Counted from the first letter of the stretch, positions 45,006 to 56,830 are shown. The stretch is DNA of 64,000 nucleotides from Acanthochromis polyacanthus (GCF_021347895.1 NC_067129.1:32215690-32279689), one strand, 5' to 3'. Numbers and translations: made by a program. Notes: a model not told the origin generated them from the letters alone.

Positions 45006-45424
45006 ACATAAAACCGGCATCAAACAGCCTTTTAGGAGCTTTTCTCCAGGCAGGAATGTTTAGGATGTTTCGGGCATAATATTCTCCTGTTTCTACACAA
45101 AACCCCTCAAAAATATCTAATTTCAAACAGCTGCTCGCTGGAATTTTCAATCAAACACACAAGAACAAATTGTTTTGTGTTGGGGACTTTTTTTTAGCAG
45201 CAGACTGATCCACATTAGAAGCTGTAGTGAGTGTTTCTGATGGCAGAATAGTGCAGCAAAACAACAAAATGCTTACTCTGATGCCATCTGGTGGTTGTAT
45301 CAAGAAAATACACAACATCTGTTTATCCTCCCTGAACACTGCTGATGTTTGGAATCACAGATTAACACCACCAAAGTGCCTACAAAGAGCAAAAAAATTT
45401 GCTCTTTTACTCGTTAGTGGAGAG

Positions 45425-45590
45425 TTCAGATGAGCTTAGCTTAGCATAAAGTCGGGAAATCAGGGGAAACAGTTAAGCTGGCTTGGTACGAAGATGATAA
45501 AATCCACCTTTCACCACTTCAACATCTCACTGTTTAGAGGGCAGTCTTTATGCTAAGCTAAGCTAAGCTAAGCTAAGCCTATTTCAGTGT
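45425..45590. repeat. Inverted TTAGCTTAGCATAAAG repeat with hairpin ends
   Basis: 'agcttagcttagcataaag' near 45,433 is inverted at about 45,546-45,565, followed by further (TAAGC) units. It resembles a dispersed vertebrate repeat often seen in fish. Confidence 0.7.
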
Positions 45591-45599
45591 ATAAGCATA

Positions 45600-46195
45600 T
45601 TTCCTAAAATATTAAGCCATTCATTTAAGCCTTGGTGTGTCTTTTTAAGCACGCAATCTGTAGAAGTTAGATGTTTTATATTTATTTGCTTAATAAATTT
45701 ATATAACAAAGACTTTTGGTGTGTTTCTTTGACATAAAACTGAATAGCTTTGAGTTTTGACAGGCAGTCAACCAAAATTAGACATCTTAAGACATCACTG
45801 AAGGATAAAAGAAAATTTTTGGACATTAAATAAATAAAACAATTCACGTTGAGCAAGTTGGCCTGGGAATTTCAGCATTTAGAAGCTTTTAGTGCTGGAA
45901 TGTGTCACTTTTTACATTTTGTAAAACAAAAAATAAATCGATTGATCAAGAAAATAATCATCAAATCATAAATACTAGAACTGTGAATGTAGTATTTGTA
46001 ATTCCTGAAATATAATTGTGAATAAAAGTGTAGAAATATGAATAAAAATAATAAAGAAGAATATTTATTTATATACATCGCAGTTAGTGGTAGTTTTATT
46101 TACAGTAATTTCAAAATTGTCCAGCAATAAATATATAATTTAATATGTAAATAAATTTAAAAATTCATTTAATTGAGAAAACAATTTCAAGGCAT
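45600..46195. other. AT-rich intergenic, no gene seen
   Basis: No exon, RNA gene or element end recognised. Confidence 0.5.
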
Positions 46196-46940
46196 TTTTT
46201 TATGAAGGTAAATTTGTTTCTTTATTCTTCAAAAAGTTGCTCCAATTGCAAAACATGTTTTCAATCAGAAAACACTTCACTTCAATTAAAAAAAAAAACG
46301 TTTTCAATCAAAGAAAAAACTTGTTCAAACGCAAAAAAAAATATTTGAGACCCAAAAAATTGCATATAAACACGTTTTTTCTTTGATAGAAAAAATGTTT
46401 TTTTGTTGAAAATACATTTTTTGATTGAAGTCATATTTTTGGATTTGAGCCATATTATGGGTAGGACATTTGTTTCTTTATTACTCAATGAAAACAAAAG
46501 CAGCCCCAACCTCAAAAAATGTTTTCAATAAAAAAAAGGTCACTTCAATAATAATTAAAAAATTCAATCAAAGAAAAAAACGTTTTCCCAACAGAAAAAA
46601 TATTTGAGACTAAAAAAAAAAAAAAAGCATTCGAACACGTTTTTTCTTTGATTGAAATTTTTTCATTATTGAATTCAGTTTTTATTTTACTGAAAATATA
46701 TTTTCTGATTGAAGTCATACTTTTGGATTTGAGCCACAAAATGAGTAGGACGTTTGTTTCTTTATTACTCAATCACAAAAGATATAACTTCAATCAAAAA
46801 AAATATTTTCAATCAAAGCAAAAAAAAAAAAGTGTTCGGAGTGTTTCGACTTTGTTTTGGCATTCAAACACCTTTTTTTCCAATCAAAGTGAAAAAGTTT
46901 TGAAGCCTGTTTTTTGCGATTGAATTATTTTGACACAAAC
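46196..46940. repeat. Tandem 250-285 bp repeat with internal inverted segments, about 2.6 copies
   Basis: 'tttgtttctttatt(a/c)(c/t)tcaa' marks unit starts at about 46,215, 46,468 and 46,753. Within each unit 'caatcaaagaaaaaacgttt' is answered by 'acgttttttctttgatt', so each unit can fold into a hairpin. Open stretches on either strand here are low complexity and not genes. Confidence 0.75.
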
Positions 46941-47233
46941 ATCCCACAGTGGGCGGATGCTTCTCCATTGGTCGGGCATGTTTGAGTGACAGGTGTCCAC
47001 ACCAATGAGGAATCTCTCTCCAGAAGAAGCTTGAAGCTAGCTACTTGTGTGCGGGGAAGTCAGTCTTTTCTATAGTCGTATGTTTGTGCGGCTGACACTG
47101 CATCTGTGGTTGCAGGCGCAGGCCACTACTTATTCCACCACCAGCTGCAGCTGCATTGTAGTATCCACGATACTGAATTTACTGTGAGTACAATGCCCTC
47201 AGTACACTTCATATTATAGGCTATATAAACACT

Positions 47234-47938
47234 CAGGGTTCTCGCCAGCGCATTTCAGCGTAACGGGCCGTTACGCTGTCATAACGGCCCGTTACACTGT
47301 CTAACGGGCCATTACGCAGTCTTAACGGCCCGTTACGCTCAGTTTAAAAGATTACGCTGTGATTAGAGCCGCTACGCCAGCACATTTCAAAGATTACGCT
47401 GTTGTTATGAGAGTGTGGCTCCGTCATGAGAGAGGGAGAGAGAGCAGCGTGTGTGTGTGTGGGATAGAGGGGGAGAGCGAGATGTCCAAGCTACCTTGAA
47501 TGCAGCCCGAGACAGCAGTCGGTAGAGGTGGAGAGGTGTGTAGTTCTGGGTTGGCGGTACTGTGCGGTTCAGCCACTGTTGATAGACAATAAAGGCTGCA
47601 GTGTTCTTCGATATGGCTGGGCTCCTGTGTCTTTGCCTCTACGGCTGCTGAGGAAGTGAAGGGGGTTAACCCCGGGCTTCCTGACCACGGGCCGAACAGG
47701 AAGGGTTAACACTGTGATTAGGGCCGCTGCACTGTTATTTTGACAGATAACGCCATGTGCGTTTGTTTTAAATCGACTGGGTGCCTATCAAGGTTAATTT
47801 ATGTCTCCCCACCTCACTACTTTCCTGTCGATTGACCCGTTCCCGTCTATTGCGCGCGCACATGCGCGTTCCCGTTTATTGTGCGCGCGTGCAGGAGAAC
47901 CTGCCGTTACGCTGAAAAAAATCCTGGCGAGAACCCTG
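47234..47938. mobile_element. 705 bp hAT-like non-autonomous element
   Basis: Perfect 15 bp terminal inverted repeats CAGGGTTCTCGCCAG, with similarity extending inward to 'ttcagcgtaacgg'. ACACT flanks both ends (47,229-47,233 and 47,939-47,943), a 5 bp direct duplication. The left interior holds about five imperfect copies of 'taacggcccgttacgctgtc' (47,262-47,340). No transposase. The 5 bp duplication is shorter than the classic 8 bp of hAT, so the class is provisional. Confidence 0.85.
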
Positions 47939-47943
47939 ACACT

Positions 47944-48604
47944 GTTAAGCACGTTATATATTATATAGTATATATATAAATGTTTTCATGTCCCAATTAA
48001 TAATAACTAATTATGAAAAGGTATTTATTAATTTCTATTTGCAGTTAACAATGTATTTCTGTTTTATCTCACGATTAATTTAGAAATAATTTCAATTATA
48101 TCAGTTCTATTAATTCTTTCTTTATGTTTGTTTCTATTTGTTTGGATTTTTAAAAAATGCATTTATAGATGATTAGGCCATTTTTGTGTTCTGTGAAATG
48201 TACTCTCACCAGTGAAACTTGTTTTATTATTATCAGAACGTGTGAGATACAGGTGTGTAAATATCTACTAATCTGCAGGATTTTATTCAAAGATGAAGGA
48301 GACAAAAAGGAGAAAGAAACAATGATAAGAAAACTGTTGGTGGTGAATCATGATAAATGTTTTCAAATCTAAGTAAACAATTAAAATGATGAAATTTTAA
48401 TTATGTATGAATTTAACTACTTGTTTCTGTATATATTGCAGCATTTGTTTACTTGTATTTAATTATATTTATATATTTAATAATGACCAAAGACACTGTT
48501 GTCATAAATGCTGTCTCTTGGGGAAGAAAGTGATCAAAAGTAACAATAACATGAAAAAATAACAGCAACAACAACAACAAATATATTTCGAAGAAGAAAA
48601 AGTT
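47944..48604. other. AT-rich intergenic, no gene seen
   Basis: A 67-codon open stretch at 48,169-48,372 has no recognisable domain. Confidence 0.5.
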
Positions 48605-48676
48605 TGACCCCGACGTGATTTGAACACGCAACCTTCTGATCTGGAGTCAGACGCGCTACCGTTGCGCCACGAGGTC
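48605..48676 (-). tRNA. tRNA-Trp(CCA)
   Basis: Minus strand: a complete 72 nt cloverleaf without CCA. Acceptor GACCTCG pairs with CGGGGTC (one G-U), A box TGGCGCAACGG, anticodon loop CTCCAGA with CCA anticodon, and B box GTTCAAATC. The sequence follows the vertebrate nuclear tRNA-Trp very closely. No intron. Confidence 0.95.
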
Positions 48677-49316
48677 CGTTAAAGGAAACTCCAAATACTC
48701 GATATATAAACAAACTGGCGTCACAGTTTCGGCTCTGTCACTTACGTCCTTTTTAAAATTATATGTATATACATATGTTCTCGATTCAACATTATGAACA
48801 ACTGCGCCGTCATACTGCACAAAATAACATTCTAAAAGAACCAGGTTATGGAGCACGCACTGCTTGCTTAATCTGATCAGCGCGCCTTATTGTTTAGCTA
48901 CGTTAGCCAGCCTGCTACCTTTAGCATCGACAGACAGGAAAAAAAGATTAAAAGAAAATGTCTTAAAACTTAGTAACTCACAACGTTAACTTACCTAAGG
49001 GGTTAATTCATTCAGGTGACTGGCACTGAAGTGACAGAGGAATTTGTTTTCAACGTGCTCACCGTGAGGGAAGTTGACGGTGACTTTACGGTGGTCATAT
49101 TAGCCGGTTAGCTGCAAATAGCGGCCACTGGGAGGAGAAAAGTTCATACAGCTGTTCAGGGAAGCTGGTAAGTAAAAAGTTCAAGCGCAAAGATACTACA
49201 CATGCATATTAAGACATATTTCTGTCGACTAACGTACACCACAAACATAGAAACGTAAGTCCAACCAGGGATATCAATGTGTATAAATTATCAAGGGCTG
49301 TTAAATTTGGTATCTG
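48677..49316. other. Spacer between two tRNA genes
   Basis: No coding exon is supported. A donor-like 'gaagctggtaagta' at 49,162-49,175 in moderately GC-rich sequence could be the end of a non-coding first exon, but nothing else confirms it. Confidence 0.35.
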
Positions 49317-49388
49317 TCCCTGGTGGTCTAGTGGTTAGGATTCGGCGCTCTCACCGCCGCGGCCCGGGTTCGATTCCCGGTCAGGGAA
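49317..49388 (+). tRNA. tRNA-Glu(CTC)
   Basis: 72 nt cloverleaf: acceptor TCCCTGG pairs with TCAGGGA, A box TGGTCTAGTGG, anticodon loop CTCTCAC with CTC anticodon, B box GGTTCGATTCC, discriminator A. Followed within 10 bp by a T-rich stretch ('ttatttttcc') suitable as a Pol III terminator. Confidence 0.96.
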
Positions 49389-50190
49389 CAAGTTATTTTT
49401 CCGTACAGATCTACATTTTCGTTCCTGTTAAACACGTTTGCATAATATTAATGCAGATTCCAGTCATAAATTCAAGTAATTTGGGAAAAAATGTAAATAA
49501 ATGTATGGTTACATACATACTATAACATATTACTGAATAGTTGCTGTGAATTGAGGTAATTACAGTAACTTCCACAATTTTATTTTATTTATTATATTTT
49601 TATTAGTTCTCTTCATTTATGTTTTTTAGACGTATAGATTCATCCTGTATTAGTCTGCTTTGACTTTATTGAATTGTTTTCTCATTTTCTTTATTAACCT
49701 CATTAGTGATACATTGTATTAAAATTTAATGCAACTAATATAATAAACAGAAGAAATAATGGATTTTGAATAATTTAGTTTTAATTAATGACAATGTATA
49801 TGTGTCTGTGTGTGTACACACACATATTTTCAAAGTTATGCAAATCCCAATCTAATCAGAGTTTACATGCAGAGAGAGTAAATTAAATTGTTTTTGTTTT
49901 TATTTCCATGTAATAATGTTAGTAACAGACTGGTGTAAGCAGCGGAGATGCTCCTGTTGTTTCTCATCTTCTTCTTCCCTCCTGTTCTGCAGAGACGCTG
50001 CGTGTGTTTGCTGCTGCAGAAATCCAACTAGTTACAGAGACTTAAACACAACACAACCGCAGGCGAGTATTCCGTCCCTTCACAATAAAACAACAACAAT
50101 GATAATTTAAAAAAAAAACACAGAAGTTTGTTCTTTTTTTTTTAAAATTAATCTGCTGAAGATTTTATTTATTCATTTATTTATTTTAAT
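49389..50190. other. AT-rich intergenic, no gene seen
   Basis: A pyrimidine-rich stretch ending 'ttctgcag' at 49,991 could act as an acceptor, but no supported exon follows. Confidence 0.4.
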
Positions 50191-51260
50191 TAAGGCTGAT
50201 CAATATTATATAAAATACTAATTTGTCATGCTAATTTAAATTTTAAAGTTGAAACTCTTATTTTACATGTTGCAAATTTACCGCATTAACTTAAACATTG
50301 CAGTTAAAATCCTACAAATTCTGATAAAAATTATTTTATGTGTATTATCAACTTATGTGACTAAATAAAATATTTTTAGACTGTGTGATTTTGTTAATTT
50401 GATTTTTTTAATATTAAGGTTAAGACGCTACAATATTATTTCTTATACTTACTTGCCTGATTAATTTCAGAAAATTAAGGTTAAAACCGAGCATTGTCAT
50501 TTATTATGAAATGTAAACAGCAAGTTTGAATATCAAGGTTTAGACCGTTCAATAATATAAAAATACTAATTTATTGATTAATTATTAAGACGTGAGTATT
50601 TTTCACACTCAATTACCTGACTAATTTTATTATTGGCAGGACCCTACAAAAATATTATCATTTACTCAGAATAAACTAAATCTGAAGGTTAAAACCTGAC
50701 AATAATACTCCTAATTTCAATTTACCTTCATAATTTTTATGTTAAATTTGAGTCCTTATACACAATATTATGTATAATGCAAATTCACCTTAGTAATTTA
50801 AACATTACAGTTTGGGCCAAGTAAAATTACATCTACAATAAATTCATCTGACTAATTTAAATGTCAAGGTTTAGACCTGAGAATATGATATAAAATATAC
50901 GTTTACCTGATTAATTTAAACAAAATATTCAAATTTACGTGATTATTGTCGATAACCACTTTAAAAACTCACATTAGGCTGTGAAATATTACATAGAAAA
51001 CTAATTTACAATATAATAACTATATAATACAATAATAATTTCAACATTATGATCAACAGTATAATAATTACTACTTTTGATATATTAAAGTTAAACCCCA
51101 CAATATTATATATAATGTACATTTACTGGCTAATTTAAATATGAATGTTAAACCCTGTAAATGGTATATGTATATAAATCTGACTAACTGATATAAAAAT
51201 GGCTGTAAAGGTACGGTAATATTAATTATTTATATCTAAATGTACTTGGCTCATATAAAT
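50190..51260. repeat. Degenerate tandem repeat of about 60 bp, AT-rich
   Basis: 'aaggtt(a/t)a(a/g)acc' followed by 'aatattatataaaatac' and 'ctgattaattta' recurs at about 50,416, 50,478, 50,537, 50,686 and 50,867 with more diverged copies between. Spacing is mostly 52-67 bp. Confidence 0.65.
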
Positions 51261-51354
51261 ATCAACATTCAACCATAGTAAATATCATACAGGTTTATGT
51301 AAAAGACTGTCAACAATGCAGAACGAATGCATAAATGCATGTGTTAATAGATAA

Positions 51355-51600
51355 ATCGATAAATAAATCATAAGATAAATAAGTAAATAAATAAATACAT
51401 GCATAATAAATAAGATAAATAAAGGTATGAAAAATAAATAAGTAAATACAGAAATGCATGAATAAACACATACACACATGAATGAATAAATAAATAAAAA
51501 TGTACATGCATAAATGAAAAATAAGTAGATAATTTAGTAAGTAAATAAATACAGACATATATACAAAATTGCACATGCACATACATGCAGGAATATTTTT
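51355..51600. repeat. (AAAT)n-rich low-complexity stretch
   Basis: Runs of 'aaataaataagtaaat' with scattered 'catgcat'. Open stretches on the minus strand here are tyrosine/isoleucine-rich artefacts. Confidence 0.85.
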
Positions 51601-51757
51601 TAATATTATCATTCATAAGGTGTGATGTCTTGTTTATTGTGTGGCTATGTTTTTATATTTTTTAATTTAAATGAAGGGTAAAGTGAACTCAGTGAGGTCA
51701 GAAGAAAGTTAGAGAGAAAATGTAAAAGTATTTGTAAAAGTATTTGACTATTCAATT

Positions 51758-52248
51758 AACCTCCTGTTGTCTTCATTTACGGGGATCAAAAAATATTGTT
51801 TTCTTGTCTGAAAAAAGTCCAAAAATTCAGCAAAAAAATTCCCAAGTTTCTGAAAATTTGCAAAACTTACAGAAAGAAAATTCCAATAATTCCTTAAAAA
51901 TCCCCCAAATTTGACAAGGAAATTCTTGTAAATATTTTAAGGAAATGAGTAAAAATCTTCCAAAAAATCCTAAAAATATTTTAAGTAATTACATCTATAT
52001 CAGTAAAACGTAACATAAAATCAGCGAAAATCCAGCGAAATTTGCTGGATCTTGGTTGATTTTTATATGAATGTTCTTAAGAAACATTTTTAATATTACT
52101 TTTTCCACCAAAAAATGTTCAAAGATTTCCCAAAAATGTTGAAAATGTGAACATCAGAAGTTTCACTGTGAATATATATATATATTTTCAACATTTTCAA
52201 ACTTTAAATTGGGTCAATTTTGACCCGCAGGACGGCACAAAGGCTAGT
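51758..52248. mobile_element. MITE of the CCTCCTGTTGT family, copy 1
   Basis: Starts TTAACCTCCTGTTGT and ends near 'ttgacccgcaggacggcac', colinear with 62,821-63,245 over its whole length. The interior is built of 'ccaaaaattcagcaaaa'-like A-rich repeats. End sequences are weakly inverted (CCTCCTGTTGT against the reverse complement of the end of copy 2, CCCTTGTGTTCT). TTAA borders suggest piggyBac-like mobilisation. Confidence 0.7.
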
Positions 52249-52329
52249 ATTATTACACTACATATTTTATTTGGAGAGCAAACAATAATACTGATTCATT
52301 GTTGGTATTCTTTTGTTTGTGGGAAATTC

Positions 52330-52673
52330 TCGCACAGTGAGCTCTTATTTTGTAAATCTCCCCGGAGCCGCGTCGTTCTTCTCGCCGCACGCTTGACGCT
52401 TTGTGCCGCAGCGGCAGCAGCAGCAGCGGGAGCGCGGTGACACCGACACACGGACGGAAAGAGGCGGGAGAAGACGCAGCAGGGCTCCCAGTCGGACCTC
52501 ATCTCCAAATGCCACCGGACACCGACGGAGGCCTCGGACCGGACGGACGGACAGCGGGACCGCGACGCACGGGGCTCACCGGGAACATGGCGGCGGAGAC
52601 GACGAGCTGCTCGGAGCGTCGATAAATCAGCGGAACGACGCGGCCGGCGGCGGCGGAGCATCACTTAGCGCAG
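52330..52673 (+). promoter_or_regulatory. CpG-rich promoter and non-coding first exon of a downstream gene
   Basis: A sharp GC- and CpG-rich island in AT-rich surroundings, ending in a donor site 'agcgcag|gtcagc' at 52,673/52,674. It contains a short upstream ORF of 12 codons with good context ('aacATGG' at 52,587-52,625) and a (GCA)n-like run at 52,410-52,428. Longer open frames across it are unlikely to be translated because they run into the intron. The transcription start is not determined. Confidence 0.7.
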
Positions 52674-53039
52674 GTCAGCGAAAAACAGCGCAACACTCCC
52701 GATCAGCACGGATCGATCACTCGTATCGATGTTTATCAATAGCTACCAATCATGTTTATGTGCTGGTTGAGTCTGTGGCCTGTTCTACAGATTTTATGTT
52801 AAATATCAGCTTCTGTTTTCAAAACAACGACATTAAATCACGACCTCAGACACTAGAAAATAAACCGTTTTTAATTTTATTTTAAAAAAAATCAGTGTTA
52901 TTTTGTTAAATTTCCAAAATATTATCTTGTAAAATGACAGAAGAAATCATGTTGACTGTAAAAACAAACAAATAACTAAACTAAAGAACGGGCAATGATT
53001 ATAAATAATGTCCACATCATTTTCTTATTATCATTTTTA

Positions 53040-54760
53040 GTCATTTTTAAATGAAAAATAATTTGTGATTGCAGAATGACATCCCGTTATTGTCTATGTC
53101 AGCAATCACTGTCATATTACAGATGTTTGTGCTGTTTTTTCTGAAAAAAATATTTATTTAAAGGACTGCAAAAGAGGAAAAAAATGTTTAAATGTTCATT
53201 TTTATGGTCTGTAATGTTCTTATGTGACTCTTTTAGTATAAAATGACGTTTTTAACTGCAGGTTTTTAACCAATTTACTGTTATTTCACTGTTTCACAGT
53301 TTTTTGCTGTTTTGTTAAATCACAGATTATATCTGGTGAAATCAGAGAAACTATTAATTTGTATGTTGATTGTTCAGTAAAATAAACACACATAAAAAAT
53401 CTTTCTTTATTACAAATGCATCTGACCTTAAAACGACACAGTTGAACTGAAATTAAATCAGCTAAAAAAATATTATTTTACTCATATTTGCTCTTATTTG
53501 ATGGACAAATGTGTATATTAAGGAGTGAAAATAGGAACAAATATAAAAAGGAAGAAATTTATTGGTATTTTACCGTTTTACATTTTCTCCCGTTTTCTTA
53601 AATTTAAGAGAATATTTAGTAAAATCCTAGAAAAAAGTACTGACTTGCATGTTTACTGTGAAAAACAAAAATGGGCCCAAACTGTGACACAAAATTATGT
53701 TTATAACTGTAAATTTTTTACCTATTTATTAATATTCCACCTTTTCTCCTTGATTTGTTAAATTATAGATATCTTGTACAATCATAGAAAAAATATAAAT
53801 TTTCCTGTTAACTGTAAAAACAAACCGACCCAAACTGTAAATAATGTCCACTTCAGAAATCTGTATTTTTACTAATGTTAATTTGTTCTTTTGCAATGTT
53901 TAACCATTAAACTACACAATTGTACCTTTATTAAAATCATCAAAAAATGTAGTTATTTTACAGATATATAGATAAAAAACTTCAAATATGTAATATTACA
54001 GATAATTATTCAGTCTTTTAGAAAACAACACTGTTTTTACTGTAAAACTAAAAATTATATTATTTTGCAGATATTTACTCCTATTTGATAGAAAAATCAT
54101 GAATATTAAGGACTATAATTGGCAAAATATTTTGCCATATTTTCTGTTATTTTACAATTGTCCCCTGTTTTATTAAATTACAGACAATATCCAGTAAAAT
54201 GACAGAAAAAAGTATTTATTTACATGTTAACTGTAAAAATAAAAGTGACCAAAACTGTTAAAAAATGTATTTTTTCAAATAATTATTTATTCTTTTACAA
54301 AGCTACACTGTTTTTACTGTAAATAAGCAGCTAAAAAATATATTATTTTACATATATTTGCTCAAATTTGAGACAAGAACATTTGGAATATTAAGGACCA
54401 AAAATGTTAGAAAACAAACAACAGTAAAAACATTTAATGTTATTTTGCAATTTTTCCCTGTTTTCCCAAATAACAAATAAAATCCAGTGAAATCACAGAA
54501 TTTTTAAAAATGAATTTACATGTTAGCTGTAAAAACTTAAAATAAATATAATAAATAAATAAAATACAAATAATTTCTCATTCTTTAACAAAACTGCACT
54601 GTTTTTACTGTAAATTAATCAGCTAAAAATGATATTATTTTACAGATATTTGCTGTTATTTCAGAGATAAATCATGAACATTTAGGACTGAAATTGTAAA
54701 TGATCACTTTACAGCTTCTTATTATTTTAATTTGCATGTTAACTGTAGAATAATGAAAGA
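53040..54760. repeat. Degenerate tandem repeat of about 290 bp in intron 1
   Basis: The block 'cactgtttttactgtaaa' ... 'cagctaaaaa' ... 'tattattttacagatatttgctgttattt' ... 'gaatattaaggac' recurs at about 53,440, 54,028, 54,305 and 54,598, spaced 277-295 bp or twice that. A further copy is found at 56,420-56,830. Confidence 0.75.
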
Positions 54761-54875
54761 AAAAAACAATCCAAGCTGTGTTTTAACTCCCTTCACATGT
54801 TAATGTCCGTGGCCTCAGTGTTTGTTTGTGTGCAGGAGGCCCGCGGTGTTTTTATTTTCGTGTTTGTATCTGCAG

Positions 54876-54952
54876 AGGCGATGAGGGGAAACCTGAAGAC
54901 AGCAGCCGGTTTCTGAGCAACGACGACGCCGGTGAACACCATGGCCTACAAG
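54876..54952 (+). CDS. Start-codon exon (exon 2) of a gene running out of the window
   Basis: Acceptor 'gtttgtatctgcag' ends at 54,875 and donor 'aag|gtaacg' follows 54,952. The likely start ATG is at 54,941 in strong context (accATGG), giving MAYK before the splice. An upstream ATG at 54,880 opens an 11-codon uORF that stops before it. No later exon was recognised up to 64,000, so the next intron is over 9 kb or the next exon is too short to see. The gene is not identified. Confidence 0.6.
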
Positions 54953-55469
54953 GTAACGTCCTCAGCCTGCTAAGTCTTCACAGACGTGTGTTTTGTTCTC
55001 GGCAGCAGCTGTTTTCCGTGTTGTGATGCTCTCGGCTCGCACAGGTTCGACCCGCTGAAGGCAAAGCTGCCAAACACCGGAGCTGCAGCCTCAAACATTC
55101 CGTCGTAAATGGAGAAAACACACGTTTGTTTACTGCAGCCGACGGAGGAAAAACATCACACTCAGAGTTCTGACAGTTTTTCACGGCTGTCGTCCAAACG
55201 AGGCTCAAATTTTAATCGGTTTCCAAGAAAATCAGCAGAAGAAAATGCAGATTAAACCTCTGAATTGGAGTTTTTTTGCTTTTTTTAATATAAAATCCTG
55301 TACTTCTATCGAAACAGAACAACATGAGGAAGGAGAGAGGAGTCATGTCATAAATCAAACACAACACAGAACAAAAGGGGAATTTCTTAGATGTTTTTTT
55401 TTTACTAAGACTGAATTAAATTGAAATCTGCATGCCCTACAGGTGTTTTTAAAAAGTTGGAAAAACATG

Positions 55470-55900
55470 AGGCTCTTTTCATTTGTGTCTATGCCTGTTT
55501 CCTCTCTGCTCTGTGTGAACACTGCCTGCAGTTCATCTGAAAAGTCGCTGAATTTTTGTCACGTGACCGTTGGTCTCAGCGGAGTTGCTGATGGCTTCAT
55601 GCTTATCAGATAGAATGCAGAATTTTTTGCCTTTTATCAAATTTATTTAAAGCAAACATTTTATTTTTGGCAAATTTTTAAAATCAGACAAGTGATTTTG
55701 ATTAATTTTCGTGATTCTGAGCTTTTCTGACGGCCAGTTAATCACACATAATTAGTTCAAGGACCATCAGAAAGTTGAAAATCTGATGGTTTGTTCTGTG
55801 TTTACAGTTTCTGACTTATAAATGGTGTCAATGTTTCTTTTTTTTGTTGTTTTTTTAAGATAACATACCTTTTAAAAACATGTTTGGGGTTCAGATTAAC
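55470..55900 (+). repeat. Dispersed repeat family, copy 2
   Basis: Contains 'ctgcctgcagttcatctgaaaagtcgctg' to 'gtcacgtgaccgttggtctcagcgg' and then 'aaggaccatcagaaagttgaaaatc'. The first half is repeated at 56,095-56,200 and both halves at 59,555-59,905. Confidence 0.75.
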
Positions 55901-56069
55901 ATCCAGGATTTATGTGTTTATTTGTCTGAGACACTTTTAGAATGCCATAAGTCACTAAAATAAGTTGAATTTCTTTGATTATTTAATTTTAGTTCATGTG
56001 CCTAGCAATGTTACCAACACTAGAAAATAACGGTGGCTTCACATACGAACGATATTTCCCTATTTAGAT

Positions 56070-56240
56070 TTTTAATTTGTTTCTTTGCTTGTTCTGTGTG
56101 AACACTGCCTGCAGTTCATCCGAAAAGTCACTGAATTTTTGTCACGTGACCGTTGGTCTCAGCGGAGTCGCTGATGGCTTCATGCTTGGAATGCAGATTT
56201 TATTTTTCATCAACACTATTTTACAACAAACGTTTTATTT
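56070..56240 (+). repeat. Dispersed repeat family, copy 3 (partial)
   Basis: Nearly identical to 55,505-55,600 ('gtcacgtgaccgttggtctc' is shared exactly). Confidence 0.8.
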
Positions 56241-56389
56241 TTTGAATTTTTTTAAAATCAGATGTGATCACTTTTGACTTCTCAGTTGCTCCAAGAAGCT
56301 CAAATTTTTTAGATTTTTAAAGTTTGTTGTTTGAGAAAATGGTTTATTTTTTCAGGAAATGAAACACAAATAATAAAATGATTTAGATG

Positions 56390-56830
56390 AAATATCAAAA
56401 TTTTCAGCTCAGACACAGTTTTACAGGCACTTGCTGTTATTTGAGAGATAAAAATATGAATATTAATATTTTTTTTTAACGACAGATAATATTGAGTAAA
56501 ATCTGAAAAAAATATGGATTTAGATGTTAACTGCAAAACAAAAAACAAAAAAAACAGGACAAAACTGTAAATATTATCCACATAAAACAGTATTTTACAA
56601 TTTTTCCGTTTTGCTAAATTAAAAAAAAATAATGTAAAATTCCAGAGGAAAAATGTATTAATTTACATGTTAACTGTAAAAATTTTTAAATTAATATTTA
56701 TTCATTATTCATTTCCTATTGCATTGTTAGAGTCATTTGTCATTTTCTAATGTGTGACCATAAAGTTACACTGAAATGGGCTTGAAATATTATTATTTTA
56801 TAGGATTATTTTACAGATATTTAGCAGTAT
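56390..56830. repeat. Outlying copy of the 290 bp repeat
   Basis: 'acttgctgttatttgagagataaa', 'gatgttaactgcaaaacaaa' and 'aaaactgtaaatattatccacat' match the units at 53,040-54,760. Confidence 0.65.

Noticed and set aside
51285..51616. Overlapping minus-strand open frames rich in Tyr, Ile and Phe
   Set aside because: They arise from (AAAT)n low-complexity DNA.
52403..52885. 160-codon open frame through the CpG island
   Set aside because: It crosses the clear donor site at 52,673/52,674 into AT-rich intron. The composition is that of a GC-rich untranslated exon.
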